From assembly GCA_022771185.1 (NCBI GenBank), contig JALFCJ010000031.1, forward strand, positions 1 to 8,698: a stretch of 8,698 nucleotides of DNA, read 5' to 3'. Positions 1 to 6,475 of the stretch are shown here, one piece after another (positions within the stretch are counted from its first letter, which is position 1; each line of letters begins with the position of its first letter). The notes beneath the pieces were generated by a model. That model was not told the origin of the DNA and did no database searches. It saw only the letters and a program-made list of their open reading frames with translations. Source of the DNA: Spirochaetales bacterium. GTDB lineage: Bacteria > Spirochaetota > Spirochaetia > Sphaerochaetales > Sphaerochaetaceae. The position numbers and the translations under genes were made by a program.

Positions 1-15
1 ACAGTTCCTTCCTTT

Positions 16-996
16 TTACTCTTCCTCAGGATATTTCAATCCCCATTCATTTCTAAGCCTTGTCATAATATCCATTACATCAATCGAATACTGTAGTTTC
101 ATAACAGAAGCATCTCCGCTATTAATTGCTGTTTCCATATCTGTAAGCTCATAGTACAAAGCATCTGCCGTATTCCCTGCTGATATTTCCCTTTTTTCGC
201 CGGTTAAGGCTTCTGTAATAATCGCTTTATCAGCACGTGGAAACTCCATTATCTCTATATAGCCCTTTTCACAACTTATCATTACTCGTTTAGGTTGCTT
301 TGAGTGCATGGTAAGAGCTACAGTTGCCATCTGATCCTTATCATTTTGTAATAAAATAGTCGCCTGCTCATCAACTCCGGTCGGTGCACTCTTCCACTGG
401 CTCATCAGATTTTCGGGTTTTTCTTCCATGAAGCTACGGACAATGCTTAGGGCATATACTCCAATATCAAGCATTGCTCCACCTGCCAATTTTCGATTAA
501 AAAACCTGTTCTTCATATCATAATCTTTGAAGCTTCCAAAGTTCACCGTTATCATCTGAACTTTTCCAAGCTCTCCATTTTCTATGATCTTCCACAGTTC
601 CTTGTATATCGGCATGTGCCAGATTGTCATTGCTTCTGCAAGTATAAGGCCTCTTTCATTTGCCAGGCTGATCATTTCGCATAGTTCTGAAGAATTCAAA
701 GTGATAGATTTTTCAACCAGGATGTGTTTACCATTTTCCAAAGCTTTCTTCATAAAACCATAATGGGTATTATGAGGAGTCGTTATGTAGATAATATCCA
801 CATCTTCATCGGCAAACATTTCATCGATTGACGGATAGACTTTTTCGATACCATACTTTTCTGCAAAAGCAACCGCTTTATCATAGGTTCGATTTCCTAC
901 TGCATAAAGAGATTTACCCATTTTCTGAAGACCAGCAGCCATTTCATTTGCAATTACACCTGTTCCTAGTACAGCCCATTTTATCTCTTTGCTCAT
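16..996 (-). CDS. Gfo/Idh/MocA family NAD(P)-dependent oxidoreductase
   Basis: A 326-residue cytosolic oxidoreductase. The N-terminal Rossmann fold shows the dinucleotide-binding motif AVLGTGVIA at residues 8-16. The family's EKP-like motif is VEKS (94-97), with Lys96 as the expected catalytic lysine; Ser replaces the usual Pro. EAMTIWHMP (121-129) and GGAMLDIGVY (172-181) match the C-terminal substrate domain. Members oxidise or reduce sugars, inositols and dihydrodiols; the substrate cannot be read from sequence. I chose the ATG at 996 because the preceding 35 codons, reachable only from a GTG at 1101, are unlike the family, while MSKEIKWAVLGTG is a typical start. The sequence GGAAGGAG (1010-1017) lies upstream at a rather long 13-nt spacing. 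After the TAA an SD-like AAAGGAAGGA (about 6-15) suggests another gene follows beyond the window edge on the same strand. Confidence 0.9.
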   Translation of the reverse strand: MSKEIKWAVLGTGVIANEMAAGLQKMGKSLYAVGNRTYDKAVAFAEKYGIEKVYPSIDEMFADEDVDIIYITTPHNTHYGFMKKALENGKHILVEKSITLNSSELCEMISLANERGLILAEAMTIWHMPIYKELWKIIENGELGKVQMITVNFGSFKDYDMKNRFFNRKLAGGAMLDIGVYALSIVRSFMEEKPENLMSQWKSAPTGVDEQATILLQNDKDQMATVALTMHSKQPKRVMISCEKGYIEIMEFPRADKAIITEALTGEKREISAGNTADALYYELTDMETAINSGDASVMKLQYSIDVMDIMTRLRNEWGLKYPEEE

Positions 997-1122
997 ATTT
1001 TTCTCGAATCTCCTTCCCTGTAGTTCATCTGTCTTATAATCAGTTATTCTGTAATATAGGTACTCTACAAATTCCGATTTGTCTCTCTTTGATTTAATCA
1101 CATAGTTCGTTTTACTGTTTAT

Positions 1123-1149
1123 ATTATATTCCGGCTGTCAAGCATTCAA
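1123..1149 (-). promoter_or_regulatory. Candidate sigma-70-type promoter for the oxidoreductase gene
   Basis: On the minus strand TTGAAT (1144-1149) and TATAAT (1123-1128) are separated by 15 bp, slightly short. An alternative -35 TTGACA (1136-1141) is perfect but sits too close to either -10-like sequence. The implied leader is about 115 nt. Seen by eye only; spacing is not ideal, so this is tentative. Confidence 0.35.
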
Positions 1150-1175
1150 GAAGTATATGGGTTTATAAAATCAGT

Positions 1176-1212
1176 ACAGGTTGATGGGGAATTCCTCATC
1201 AGCCTGTTTTTT
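1176..1212 (+). terminator. Strong intrinsic terminator, plus orientation, with no plus-strand gene upstream
   Basis: A 14-bp stem (1176-1189 with 1194-1207, two G-T wobbles) closes an AATT loop and is followed by six T residues (1207-1212) on the plus strand. Read on the minus strand there is no adjacent T-run, so plus is the better orientation. Both flanking genes are on the minus strand, so it would stop antisense transcription or end a short unannotated RNA. Confidence 0.65.
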
Positions 1213-1225
1213 CTATGCATAGAAA
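1210..1225. repeat. 16-bp perfect palindrome
   Basis: TTTCTATGCATAGAAA is perfectly self-complementary and begins within the T-run of the adjacent terminator. It could be a dyad operator or chance. No other copy was noticed in the window. Confidence 0.4.
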
Positions 1226-1313
1226 TAGCGCTTTTAGGGGGTGTTCACAATTCAACGATTACCCAGGGAAAATCAGTGGATATGTTTCCACAAAACCTCT
1301 TTTTTTCACATCC

Positions 1314-1331
1314 AAAAGGCCTTTTTAAGGC
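1314..1331 (-). terminator. Second, weaker intrinsic terminator of the exporter/methyltransferase operon
   Basis: On the minus strand GCCTT-AAA-AAGGC (1331 to 1319) is followed by C and TTTT (1318-1314). The short stem and short T-run make it a plausible back-up terminator about 50 nt past the methyltransferase stop codon. Confidence 0.4.
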
Positions 1332-1358
1332 ATACTGCACTGTTTAACGATAATCCTC

Positions 1359-1380
1359 AAAAAAGCCTTATATTATAAGG
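1359..1380 (-). terminator. Intrinsic terminator after the rRNA methyltransferase gene
   Basis: On the minus strand CCTTAT-AAT-ATAAGG (1380 to 1366) is followed by C and six T residues (1364-1359). It begins 2 nt after the TAA at 1383-1385. The stem is only 6 bp and AU-rich, but position and T-run fit an operon end. Confidence 0.6.
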
Positions 1381-1382
1381 AT

Positions 1383-2561
1383 TTATTTATCAAGTGTGTT
1401 CACTCTTGACATCAATACTACCGTCTCAACATGTTCGGAGCCAGGGAAAAGATCAACAGGTTGTATACCTAGTACTCTATATGGAAGGAACCTTGTTATG
1501 TATCTAAGGTCTCTTGCAAGAGTCTCAGGGTTACATGATATATAGATAATGGCATCGGGATTCATTCTGCCTGCAGCAGCCAAGAATTCTTCGCTGGATC
1601 CAGAACGAGGAGGATCGAGGAAGAGAACATCACATCTCACGCCTTCTTTCTGGGCTTTCTTCAGCCATTTTGAGGCATCATCAGCGATGAACTCGGCATT
1701 CTTTATGCCATTGGCTTCTGCATTGAGGATAGCATCTTTTACAGCAAGTGGGTTGGATTCTACTCCGATTACTTTCTTCACTCCCCTCTTTGCTGCAACA
1801 AGTCCTATAGTTCCTGTTCCACAATATGCATCGATTACAGTATCTGTGCTTCTAAGCCTAGCCATATTCATAGCTATATCATAGAGTCTCTCTGTCTGCT
1901 CTGGGTTAACTTGATAGAAGCTAGTTGCACTGATTCTGAAATCAAGACCGCAAAGCCTATCTACAATATAACCTTTACCCCAAAGCACGATCTCTTCCGC
2001 TCCATCAGGAATAACCATGCTGGTTTTCTCGTTGTTTATTACCTGAACTATAGTCACTACATTAGGGTTTTTCTGATGTAGAGAAGAAACAAAGTCTTCT
2101 TTATGAGGGAAGTCTTTCTTGGCTGTAACCAATACGACCATAGTTTCCCTTGTAAAAAATCCTGTGCGGATAAGAACGTGCCTCAGGTCTCCCGTCCCTC
2201 TATCTTCATCATATGGATTAATAGAGAATCTAGTGGCCATCTGCCTTACTGTCTGCAGAACAGCTGTAGCCATTCCATCCTCTAGTTGGCAGGAACGGAT
2301 AGGAAAGAGATGGTGGCTTCCTTTTCTATATTGACCTGTAATAAACTTGCCGTCTCTGTCTCTACCGCAGACAGCCTGAACTTTACATCTGAAGCCAGTA
2401 AGAGAAGGGGCTGGGAGAACTTTCTCGACTTTTCCAAATCTGGAAAGAAGCTTTTCCTCCCTAAGCCACTTCATCATCAATTCATAGTCATAAGACTCGT
2501 TTACATAATCACAACCGCCACACTTACCAAATAAGGGGCACCATCTCTTCTTTTCACGCAT
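1383..2561 (-). CDS. 23S rRNA (uracil-5-)-methyltransferase, RlmC/RlmD (RumB/RumA) family
   Basis: A 392-residue SAM-dependent methyltransferase that should place m5U in RNA, most likely 23S rRNA. Cys8, Cys14 and Cys17 (CPLFGKCGGC) plus Cys91 form the family's [4Fe-4S] ligand set. SFYQVNPEQ (214-222) precedes the SAM-binding DAYCGTG (244-250); DPPR is at 316-319. The nucleophile lies in ISCNPETLARDL (Cys343) and the general base in HVETV (Glu379). The protein starts directly at the iron-sulfur domain and lacks the N-terminal TRAM domain of RlmD, as in the shorter RlmC. The target uridine (747, 1939 or both) cannot be assigned. The ATG lies 9 nt after the tail of ABC half B and in the same frame, separated by TAA. 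Its SD is poor (AAAGG about 14 nt upstream), so translation may depend on coupling. Two terminators follow. Confidence 0.92.
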   Translation of the reverse strand: MREKKRWCPLFGKCGGCDYVNESYDYELMMKWLREEKLLSRFGKVEKVLPAPSLTGFRCKVQAVCGRDRDGKFITGQYRKGSHHLFPIRSCQLEDGMATAVLQTVRQMATRFSINPYDEDRGTGDLRHVLIRTGFFTRETMVVLVTAKKDFPHKEDFVSSLHQKNPNVVTIVQVINNEKTSMVIPDGAEEIVLWGKGYIVDRLCGLDFRISATSFYQVNPEQTERLYDIAMNMARLRSTDTVIDAYCGTGTIGLVAAKRGVKKVIGVESNPLAVKDAILNAEANGIKNAEFIADDASKWLKKAQKEGVRCDVLFLDPPRSGSSEEFLAAAGRMNPDAIIYISCNPETLARDLRYITRFLPYRVLGIQPVDLFPGSEHVETVVLMSRVNTLDK

Positions 2562-2570
2562 ACCTAGATA

Positions 2571-2756
2571 TTAACCTTTTGTGTCTATAAGAGCAAACTG
2601 TGCTTCATAGAGAGAACGGTATTCTCCACCTTCAATTTTCATTAATTCGTCGTGGTTACCTCTTTCCATGATAGTTTTGTTTCCAACAACAAAGATTTCA
2701 TCAGCGTTTCTAATAGTAGAAAGCCTATGAGCAACGATAAAAGATGTCCTACCCTA
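2571..2756 (-). pseudogene. Cut-off C-terminal tail of ABC exporter half B, beyond an in-frame TAG
   Basis: After the TAG at 2754-2756 the same frame stays open for 60 codons to a TAA at 2571-2573. It encodes a normal ABC ATPase end: GRTSFIVAHRLSTIRNADEI, with the switch histidine (His543 of the joined protein), then a typical C-terminus ending LIDTKG. No frameshift or second stop is present. In relatives the codon before GRTSF usually encodes Lys, Glu, Gln or Ala, and AAG, GAG and CAG are each one substitution from TAG. The segment has no start site of its own, so it is made only by readthrough, suppression, or if the TAG is a sequence error. Confidence 0.85.
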
Positions 2757-4355
2757 CATCAATACTTTCAAGCCTCTCTGTACCATCAGCTCTGTTCTTG
2801 TATCAACATTACTTGTAGCCTCGTCCAGAATCAAGATCTTAGGATCAGCTATCATAGTACGGGCAAGGGCAATAAGCTGCTTTTGTCCACTGGAGAGCCC
2901 CGCATCTTTGATCAGTGTGTCGTACCCAGAAGGAAGAGAGTCGATAAGAGAAGTCAAACCCAGCTCGTTGATCTTCTCGTCTATTACAGCGTCATCCACA
3001 TCCTTTCCATATGTAAGGTTATCTCTGACAGTGCCTGAAAAGAGCACAGAATCCTGAGGCATGACAGAGACAGCTTTTCTTAGGGACGAGAATGTAGCTT
3101 TCTTTATATCCTGTCCATCGAGGAGGATATCGCCCTCGACACTATCGTAGAAGCGGGCGATCATGTTGATGATAGTAGTCTTACCTGCTCCCGTTGGGCC
3201 GACGAGGGCTACTGTCTCACCGCCTTTGACTGAGAAAGAGAGGTTCTCTACGATGTTTGTACTCTCATCGTCAGGATAACTGAAAGTAACGTTTCTGAAC
3301 TCTACTCTTCCCTCTTTTACGTCTATATCCACAGCATTCTCATCTTCTGTGATATCACTCTTTTCATCCATTATTTCAAAGACTCTGGCTGCAGAAGAGA
3401 GGTTGTTTATTATTTGGTTATAGATAGACGCCAAACTTCTGATAGGCTGCCAGAAGAGACCTATGTAACTGATGAACGCAAGAATCTCTCCAACGCTTGT
3501 GGTGCCTTCCTCCATCCAGTAAACAGCACAGAGAAGGAGGAAAACATAGCCGAGGGCAATGGAAGCGTTGACGACAATACCGAAAGCATCGCTTCTTCTT
3601 ACAGCCTTACTCCAGCCCTTCTTTACGTCTTCAAGAAGTCTATCACACTCCTCTTGGGTCTCTTCCTCTGCTCCGAAAGACTGTACAGGCCTTATTCCTG
3701 CATAATCTTCATGGACAAAAGCAGTGAAGTTTGACTCCTTCTTCCTGAAGTTTTCCCAGTTGCTGTATCCTCTGATGATTATAAAGTAGGAAGATCCTAC
3801 CAAGAACGGGATTACAACAAAAGAAGAGAGCGCAAGGAAGGGGTTGAGATACAGCATCATGCCCATAACGAATACCAAGAAGATCAAGTTAGGGATCAAG
3901 GATGATGTAAGGCTCTTTGTTATTTCCTTCATCTTATCGCAGTCATTGATGATTCTTGTGATTATCCTTCCAGATGGCCTGGAATCAAAGAATCCCAAAG
4001 GAAGCGAGAGAATATTGGAGTATGCCTCGGTTCTCGCCCTGTAGACTACATCGTTTGAGATTCTCGCTGTCATACTGTCTCTCAGAACTGCCAATATTCC
4101 CCAAAGAACAGCGCAGGCAACAGCTGTAGAAACTGTAATAACAAGCCCCTTGATGTCTCTATTGGCGATATCTACATCCACAGCCTTCTCTGTAAATAGT
4201 GGGATCACTGTCTTTAGTGCTGCACTGATTACAGCGATTATACTAATGACAACCACTTTACCCCTATATTGGGCACAATACTTTAATATTCTCTTTATGG
4301 TCTCGCCCTTTGATACCTTGGACGAGGCCTCATCTTTTTTATAGTTCTGTCTCAT
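2754..4355 (-). CDS. ABC exporter half-transporter B, catalytic-glutamate subunit of a heterodimer, ending at an internal TAG
   Basis: 533 residues as read to the TAG; 594 residues, the usual size, if the stop is read through. The transmembrane domain (about 30-320) has six predicted helices; the ATPase domain follows. Visible are Walker A GPTGAGKTT (386-394), Q-loop Gln434, a non-canonical signature LSSGQ (487-491), Walker B ILILDE with catalytic Glu512, and the D-loop SNVD. The switch histidine lies after the TAG. Its partner is the upstream half A: the start ATG overlaps A's stop as TAATG, with SD AAGGAG (4363-4368) at 7 nt, implying coupled translation and 1:1 stoichiometry. By analogy with LmrCD, BmrCD and TM287/288 it should export drugs, lipids or peptides; the substrate is unknown. 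If truncated as read, the competent ATP site loses its switch histidine and the exporter is probably inactive. Confidence 0.88.
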   Translation of the reverse strand: MRQNYKKDEASSKVSKGETIKRILKYCAQYRGKVVVISIIAVISAALKTVIPLFTEKAVDVDIANRDIKGLVITVSTAVACAVLWGILAVLRDSMTARISNDVVYRARTEAYSNILSLPLGFFDSRPSGRIITRIINDCDKMKEITKSLTSSLIPNLIFLVFVMGMMLYLNPFLALSSFVVIPFLVGSSYFIIIRGYSNWENFRKKESNFTAFVHEDYAGIRPVQSFGAEEETQEECDRLLEDVKKGWSKAVRRSDAFGIVVNASIALGYVFLLLCAVYWMEEGTTSVGEILAFISYIGLFWQPIRSLASIYNQIINNLSSAARVFEIMDEKSDITEDENAVDIDVKEGRVEFRNVTFSYPDDESTNIVENLSFSVKGGETVALVGPTGAGKTTIINMIARFYDSVEGDILLDGQDIKKATFSSLRKAVSVMPQDSVLFSGTVRDNLTYGKDVDDAVIDEKINELGLTSLIDSLPSGYDTLIKDAGLSSGQKQLIALARTMIADPKILILDEATSNVDTRTELMVQRGLKVLM

Positions 4356-6076
4356 TATCTATCTCCTTCTTCAGGATACTGGGAGATATAAGTCTCCCAA
4401 TAGAGGCCTCTCTTCTCTAGTAGCTCAGAGTGAGTACCTCTTTCAGCGATTCGGCCATTCTCAAGAACAATAATCTCATCGGCGGTAGAGACAGCGCTGA
4501 TTCTATGGGCTGTGATCAAGAGACTCCTTGTCCCCTCCTCTCTTATAGTTCTTTCGATGTCACTCTCTGTCTCCATGTCCAAGGCTGATGTTGCATCATC
4601 AAGAATCAATAGCTGGTTCTTTCTGAGAAAAGCTCTTGCAATAGAGAGTCGCTGTTTCTGACCACCACTGAGTCCAACGCCTCTCTCTCCGATTACTGTC
4701 TCCCATCCATTCTCAAGTTTCTCAATAAATGACTGGGCTTCTGCGTCTCTTGCTGCACTCTTGATATCCTCTTCCTCGGCATTTTTTCTATTTCCAAGCG
4801 CAATGTTGTTCTTTACACTATCAGAGAAGAGGAAAACATCTTGAGTAACGATAGACGAAAAGTCCCTGGCAGAGCGTAGTGTCATATCTCTGATATCGAC
4901 ACCGTTAATAGTAATCTTTCCCTCCGTTGGATCAAGAAACCTTACAGCAAGGGAGGCAATAAGAGACTTTCCGCTTCCACTTGGCCCCATTACAGCCAGT
5001 GTCTTACCCGGTGTTATTTCAAATGAAACATCGTGTAAAAGTTCCTTCTCTCCATTCTTGAAGGAGACATGCTCGAACTTCATGGTGCCTCTGTGGTCTG
5101 TAGTAGATATCTCGCCGTCACTGATCTTTGACTTACGTTCAAGTATGGCACTGACTTTTCTCCAGCCTGCCCTGGCCCCGGAAAGCTCCACAAGGAGCCA
5201 ACCTATTTCCATCATTGGCCAAGAAAGCTCGTTGGTATATTGGAGTACCATAGATAAGTCACCAAAGCTCATTGAGCCTTTTATTACTTCTATTCCTCCC
5301 ACAAGGATGGCAAGAGGAACCATAGCTACTGCGATAGCAGACTGTGGAGTACACCAATTGACCCATAAAGTATCGAAGGAAATGGAAAGACGTCTGAAGA
5401 GAGATGCTTCTTTGGAGAATCTTTCTTTCTCTTTTTCTTCTTTACCGAAAGACTTTACAGTACGTATCCCCATAATGGCTTCACTGGCCGCCTGGTTCAA
5501 ATCAGCTCTCTTATCGGAGATACTGTCAGATAACTTATCGCCCTTCTTCTCACTCTTTATTGCCAAGAATGCAATTATAGGCATACACACCAAGGGCACT
5601 ACTCCACACTTCCAGCTGACTCTAGCAAGAGCAAAGAACTGAGAAAGAACGATACATACAATCTCAATAAGGAATATTCCGCAGAAGCCGAATATAAACC
5701 CTATGTTATCGGTATCGGAGGTAGTACGGCTCATTAAGTCTGCCGGAGTACGGGAGGAAAAGAAGTCTCCATCCTGCTTAGTTATAGCTTCAAAAACATC
5801 ATGGCGAAGGAAGCATGAAGTGCGCTTACTTATTTTATCGCTGGTGTACTCCTGGAAATATCCCAAGAGACCAGGAAGAAAATAAGAGATGGCCATAAAG
5901 AATAAGAGACGAGGAAAGATTGCATAATTTCCTCCTCCTATTACTTCGTCTACGATCCGAGCAAGAAGCGTAGGGGCAACTACTCTGATCGAGACCTGCA
6001 GAATCAACATTGAGGCGCAAAAAATATATAAATGTAAATTTCTTCGGGCATAACCCAATAATCTATGTGTTTTCAT
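4355..6076 (-). CDS. ABC exporter half-transporter A, degenerate-site subunit of a heterodimer
   Basis: A 573-residue membrane half-transporter: a six-helix transmembrane domain (about 15-300) then an ATPase domain. Walker A is GPSGSGKS (364-371), Q-loop Gln412, canonical signature LSGGQ (469-473), Walker B LLILDD with Asp494 where the catalytic Glu is expected, D-loop SALD, and switch His524. Asp at this position together with the partner's altered signature is the hallmark of asymmetric exporters such as LmrCD and TM287/288, where one ATP site hydrolyses poorly. I chose the ATG at 6076 because GGAGGAGGG (6079-6087) lies directly upstream; the longer reading from a GTG at 6115 adds 13 atypical residues and has no such site. 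First exporter gene of the operon, preceded by a short leader ORF. Confidence 0.93.
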   Translation of the reverse strand: MKTHRLLGYARRNLHLYIFCASMLILQVSIRVVAPTLLARIVDEVIGGGNYAIFPRLLFFMAISYFLPGLLGYFQEYTSDKISKRTSCFLRHDVFEAITKQDGDFFSSRTPADLMSRTTSDTDNIGFIFGFCGIFLIEIVCIVLSQFFALARVSWKCGVVPLVCMPIIAFLAIKSEKKGDKLSDSISDKRADLNQAASEAIMGIRTVKSFGKEEKEKERFSKEASLFRRLSISFDTLWVNWCTPQSAIAVAMVPLAILVGGIEVIKGSMSFGDLSMVLQYTNELSWPMMEIGWLLVELSGARAGWRKVSAILERKSKISDGEISTTDHRGTMKFEHVSFKNGEKELLHDVSFEITPGKTLAVMGPSGSGKSLIASLAVRFLDPTEGKITINGVDIRDMTLRSARDFSSIVTQDVFLFSDSVKNNIALGNRKNAEEEDIKSAARDAEAQSFIEKLENGWETVIGERGVGLSGGQKQRLSIARAFLRKNQLLILDDATSALDMETESDIERTIREEGTRSLLITAHRISAVSTADEIIVLENGRIAERGTHSELLEKRGLYWETYISQYPEEGDR

Positions 6077-6111
6077 ATCCCTCCTCCAGGGATTTAGGCA
6101 ATAACAGCCTA
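6077..6111 (-). promoter_or_regulatory. Two small hairpins over the ribosome-binding site of ABC half A
   Basis: On the minus-strand RNA, ATCCC (6093-6089) pairs with GGGAT (6081-6077), leaving TGGAGGA in the loop directly before the ATG. Just upstream TAGGC (6111-6107) pairs with GCCTA (6099-6095) around a 7-nt loop. Neither has a T-run, so they suit translational rather than transcriptional control. The stems are only 5 bp each. Confidence 0.4.
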
Positions 6112-6168
6112 TCACTGCGACGACTCTACTTTACTCTAGTCTGGGGTTGTTAAATACTCTGAGGGAAT

Positions 6169-6231
6169 TCAGATTGCCAGGAAAGCGAGGACAGATGCAT
6201 TATTAAAACTATTTCTAACTCTAATGCTCAT
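6169..6231 (-). CDS. 20-residue putative leader peptide upstream of the ABC exporter
   Basis: A short ORF, MSIRVRNSFNNASVLAFLAI, ending in TGA. AGGAGG (6239-6244) sits 7 nt before its ATG, one of the strongest ribosome-binding sites in the window. It lies about 27 nt after a candidate transcription start and 92 nt before the start codon of ABC half A. The peptide is basic near the N-terminus and hydrophobic at its end, and I recognise no family. A leader peptide controlling the exporter, as BmrB does for BmrCD in B. subtilis, is the most economical reading, but no terminator follows it, so control would have to be translational or by another route. A stand-alone small protein is the alternative. 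Confidence 0.5.
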   Translation of the reverse strand: MSIRVRNSFNNASVLAFLAI

Positions 6232-6248
6232 GATAAATCCTCCTCTCC

Positions 6249-6302
6249 TCATTGGGATGCTTGGATGTTAACACACAATCGTTCTGTTATTCAACCCAAT
6301 GA
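6249..6302. repeat. Inverted repeat bracketing the exporter promoter
   Basis: TCATTGGG (6249-6256) and CCCAATGA (6295-6302) are perfect 8-bp inverted arms, extendable to 10 of 11 matches toward the centre. They enclose 38 bp holding the whole candidate promoter. Matches of this size occur by chance at this scale, so only the position makes it notable. Confidence 0.35.
6265..6294 (-). promoter_or_regulatory. Candidate promoter of the ABC exporter operon, extended -10 type
   Basis: On the minus strand TTGAAT (6289-6294) and TAACAT (6265-6270) are 18 bp apart, and the -10 is preceded by TGT, an extended -10. Transcription would start near 6258, giving a leader of about 180 nt that contains the 20-codon ORF. 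The -10 hexamer is imperfect (4 of 6). Confidence 0.4.
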
Positions 6303-6387
6303 ATGCACTTTTCCACCACTACCCGTTTCTTATTCCTTTAATGCTCACTCCCATAACAAATAACTGGTGTAAAAATAAATTATTTTA

Positions 6388-6419
6388 TTTACCGAAACAC
6401 TGTTTCTTTAGGTTATAAT
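6388..6419 (+). promoter_or_regulatory. Candidate promoter of the cytidylate-kinase-like gene with a dyad in a long spacer
   Basis: A perfect TATAAT (6414-6419) lies 57 nt upstream of the start codon. The best -35 match is TTTACC (6388-6393) with a 20-bp spacer, and the spacer holds the dyad GAAAC-ACT-GTTTC (6394-6406). Long spacers with a central dyad are typical of MerR-type regulated promoters. An AT-rich stretch (6370-6390) lies just upstream. Confidence 0.45.
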
Positions 6420-6475
6420 GCTCTTTGTAATATATAAAACATTATTTCCATTGCCTTGGCAGTAAGGAGGAAGTT

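Larger units (their letters stand above)
997..1382. other. Intergenic region between methyltransferase and oxidoreductase genes
   Basis: This 386-bp gap holds the methyltransferase operon terminators (1314-1380), the palindrome and plus-oriented terminator (1176-1225), and the candidate oxidoreductase promoter (1123-1149). The remaining 1226-1313 stretch shows no gene or RNA that I can support. Confidence 0.7.

Noticed and set aside
997..1101. N-terminal extension of the oxidoreductase from GTG at 1101
   Set aside because: The extra 35 residues are atypical for the family and the internal ATG gives a standard Rossmann start.
2754..2756. Genome-wide reassignment of TAG to an amino acid
   Set aside because: Only one internal TAG occurs among about 2,600 codons, and ordinary Gln, Lys and Glu codons are used throughout. 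Absence of TAG among seven stops is too small a sample to carry weight.
2754..2760. Frameshift or programmed frameshifting at the end of ABC half B
   Set aside because: The family-typical tail continues in the same frame directly after the TAG, so the lesion is a single stop codon, not a shift.
5058..5642. Long plus-strand ORF antisense to ABC half A
   Set aside because: It is a shadow of the exporter gene, with no SD and no recognisable domain; the minus frame has all expected ABC motifs.
6249..6302. Invertible (phase-variable) promoter
   Set aside because: The enclosed 38 bp is far shorter than known invertible switches and no recombinase gene is present in the window.
6394..6406. LexA/SOS box
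   Set aside because: GAAAC-ACT-GTTTC has the wrong central spacing and misses key positions of the Bacillus-type consensus (CGAAC-N4-GTTCG).
6299..6418. 39-residue plus-strand ORF upstream of the kinase-like gene
   Set aside because: It lacks a ribosome-binding site, has odd composition and overlaps the promoter region.
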